Shown here one piece after another: positions 6,727-7,881 of a stretch of 7,881 nt of DNA. The position numbers and the translations under genes were made by a program. A model generated the notes under the pieces. The model saw only the letters and a program-made list of their open reading frames with translations. It was not told the DNA's origin and ran no database searches. Every line of letters starts with the position of its first letter. Within the stretch, counting starts at the first letter, position 1. Source of the stretch: JANQPX01 sp039197065 (GTDB lineage Bacteria; Pseudomonadota; Alphaproteobacteria; Geminicoccales; Geminicoccaceae); the NCBI GenBank assembly GCA_039197065.1, contig JBCCUL010000064.1:1-7881 (forward strand). Direction: 5' to 3'.

Positions 6727-6741
6727 CCGATCGTTTTTTTT
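6702..6741 (+). terminator. Possible Rho-independent terminator after the LysR gene
   Basis: GATCG (6702-6706) pairs with CGATC (6728-6732), and inside it GCT (6713-6715) can pair with AGC (6725-6727). One G later comes an uninterrupted run of eight T (6734-6741). The stem straddles the LysR stop codon and has an asymmetric bulge, so it is weak, but the T8 run is striking in this GC-rich DNA. If real, it separates LysR transcription from the TRAP receptor gene, which would then need its own promoter in 6742-6825. I found no convincing -35/-10 pair there. Confidence 0.4.
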
Positions 6742-6825
6742 GATCGCGAACGCCCGAAAACAACGATTGGACATGATGGGCACGTCGAAGCAAGATCGTA
6801 AATGCACAATTCAGGCAGACGTCCA

Positions 6826-7863
6826 ATGAACAAACATATAGTCACCGCACTCGCCACCATCGCCGCCATGCCAGCGATCGCCGAAGACCTTCCGGAGACC
6901 AAGCTGAACGTGGTCGGAAGTTGGGGTATGGTCAGCATGTACACCGACTTCACCTTGCCTTTCTTTACCGAGACCCTATCGGCCGCCTCAAACGGCAAAG
7001 TGACTGCCGAGATCAAGCCGTTCAACGAACTGGGCCTGGATGGCTCGGAGATCGTCCGGCTGGTGCAACAAGGAACGCTGCAGTTCGCCTCGACACCTAT
7101 GGGATACATGATCGGCGACAATGCCGTGAACGGCGGCAACGATCTGCCGGGCATGGCGCCGGACATCGAGACCGCACGAAAAATCTCGGATGCCTACAAG
7201 CCGGTGCTCGAAGAGATCTACGCCGATCTCTACGGGGTCAAAGTGCTTGGTGTATGGCCCTACTCCGCGCAGGTCGTCTATTGTAATGCCGAGATGTCGG
7301 GCCTTTCGGATCTCGAAGGCAAGAAGGTACGCGCCTCCGGTGCCGCGATCGGCGATTTCGTCTCGGCGCTTGGCGGGACACCTGTCTCGATGAGCTTCGG
7401 GGAAGTTGTCCAGGGCCTGCAGAAGGGCGTGGTCGATTGCGCGATCACCGGCTCGATGTCTGGTTTCAACGCAAAATGGCATGAGGTTTCGACTCACATC
7501 TACGAGCTACCGATCGCCTGGTCGCCAGTCATTCATGTCGTCGGCATGGATGCCTGGAACGGTCTCGATCCTGCCGTACAGTCCTTCCTGACTGAACAAA
7601 TCACGCAGCTCGAAGACGACATCTGGTCGGGTGCCGGGGACGAGACCGTCGAAGGCTTTGCCTGCAATACCGGCGGCGAAGGCTGCACGCGCGAGGCTCC
7701 CGGCAAAATGACGCTTGTACCCGTTTCCGAAGACGACATCGCGCTTCGCGACAAGGTGCTTGCGGAAGCGGTGCTGCCGAACTGGGCCGAGCAGTGCGGG
7801 GATGACTGTGTGGCCACCTGGAACGACACGGTTGGTGCCGTCGTCGGCATGACCATCCAGTAG
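6826..7863 (+). CDS. TRAP transporter periplasmic solute receptor (DctP family)
   Basis: A complete 345-residue periplasmic binding protein of a tripartite ATP-independent (TRAP) transporter, which would deliver its ligand to DctQM-type membrane subunits driven by a Na+ or H+ gradient. The N terminus is a Sec signal peptide: MNKH, a hydrophobic stretch (5-16) and probable cleavage after AIA (17-19). Family features are NELGLDGSEIVRLVQQGTLQ (67-86), DLEGKKVRASG (162-172), in which R169 matches the conserved arginine that clamps a ligand carboxylate, LGGTPVSMSFGEVVQGLQKGVVD (within 182-204) and a helical C terminus. An ATG at 6802 would add eight residues including RR; I prefer 6826 because it gives a clean signal peptide, though neither has a good Shine-Dalgarno. 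The mature protein has six cysteines (153, 205, 280, 287, 324, 328), many for this family, suggesting disulfides. The conserved arginine argues for a carboxylate-bearing ligand; a betaine would fit the neighbours (inference). Confidence 0.93.
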   Translation: MNKHIVTALATIAAMPAIAEDLPETKLNVVGSWGMVSMYTDFTLPFFTETLSAASNGKVTAEIKPFNELGLDGSEIVRLVQQGTLQFASTPMGYMIGDNAVNGGNDLPGMAPDIETARKISDAYKPVLEEIYADLYGVKVLGVWPYSAQVVYCNAEMSGLSDLEGKKVRASGAAIGDFVSALGGTPVSMSFGEVVQGLQKGVVDCAITGSMSGFNAKWHEVSTHIYELPIAWSPVIHVVGMDAWNGLDPAVQSFLTEQITQLEDDIWSGAGDETVEGFACNTGGEGCTREAPGKMTLVPVSEDDIALRDKVLAEAVLPNWAEQCGDDCVATWNDTVGAVVGMTIQ

Positions 7864-7875
7864 CCCGACGCGGGC
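7863..7875 (+). repeat. Tight GC hairpin directly after the TRAP receptor stop
   Basis: GCCCG (7863-7867) and CGGGC (7871-7875) form a perfect 5-base all-GC stem with a 3-base ACG loop, beginning on the last base of the stop codon. The window ends six bases later, so a following T tract cannot be judged. Hairpins after binding-protein genes often make the receptor more abundant than the membrane subunits; this could be such an element or a terminator. Confidence 0.45.
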
Positions 7876-7881
7876 AGCGGT

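Noticed and set aside
6802..6825. Upstream ATG of the TRAP gene, giving an RR-containing n-region that could be read as a Tat signal
   Set aside because: RRPMNK is a poor match to the Tat motif and the start lacks a good ribosome site; the ATG at 6826 gives a textbook Sec signal peptide. Kept only as an alternative.

Overview
The window is GC-rich, densely coded bacterial DNA with short intergenic gaps. LysR regulators sit beside divergent catabolic operons, a TRAP-type solute receptor is present, and a trimethylamine methyltransferase (MttB)-family protein is paired with a dimethylglycine dehydrogenase-type flavoprotein. This combination is typical of Alphaproteobacteria (Rhodobacterales, Hyphomicrobiales or Rhodospirillales). 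The taxon is inferred from gene content and base composition; there is no rRNA or other marker.

Layout, left to right. (1) Positions 1-243, minus: the N-terminal 81 residues of a LysR-type regulator that runs off the left edge. (2) Positions 345-1733, plus, divergent from it: a complete PLP-dependent class III aminotransferase with an unusually strong ribosome binding site. (3) Positions 1798-4224, minus, convergent with the aminotransferase: an 808-residue dimethylglycine/sarcosine dehydrogenase-like protein (FAD oxidoreductase plus GcvT folate domains). (4) Positions 4221-5726, minus: an MttB-family protein without pyrrolysine, whose stop overlaps the next start in an ATGA. These two form one translationally coupled operon, transcribed MttB-like first. 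(5) Positions 5836-6726, plus: a second, complete LysR regulator, divergent from that operon, with two dyads in the shared gap placed like a classical LysR activation and recognition site pair. (6) Positions 6826-7863, plus: a DctP-type TRAP periplasmic receptor with signal peptide and six cysteines, followed at the window edge by a tight GC hairpin. The TRAP membrane subunits are not in the window.

Working model (inference). The cluster takes up and dismantles an N-methylated, probably quaternary, amino compound. The TRAP receptor captures it, the MttB-like protein removes the first methyl group from the quaternary nitrogen, and the dehydrogenase oxidatively removes further N-methyls and passes the C1 unit to tetrahydrofolate. 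The class III aminotransferase could then deaminate the resulting primary amine. The substrate cannot be read from sequence. No corrinoid protein, which known MttB-type enzymes need, lies in the window. No mobile elements, CRISPR arrays, tRNAs or rRNAs were seen, and no gap exceeds 300 bases.
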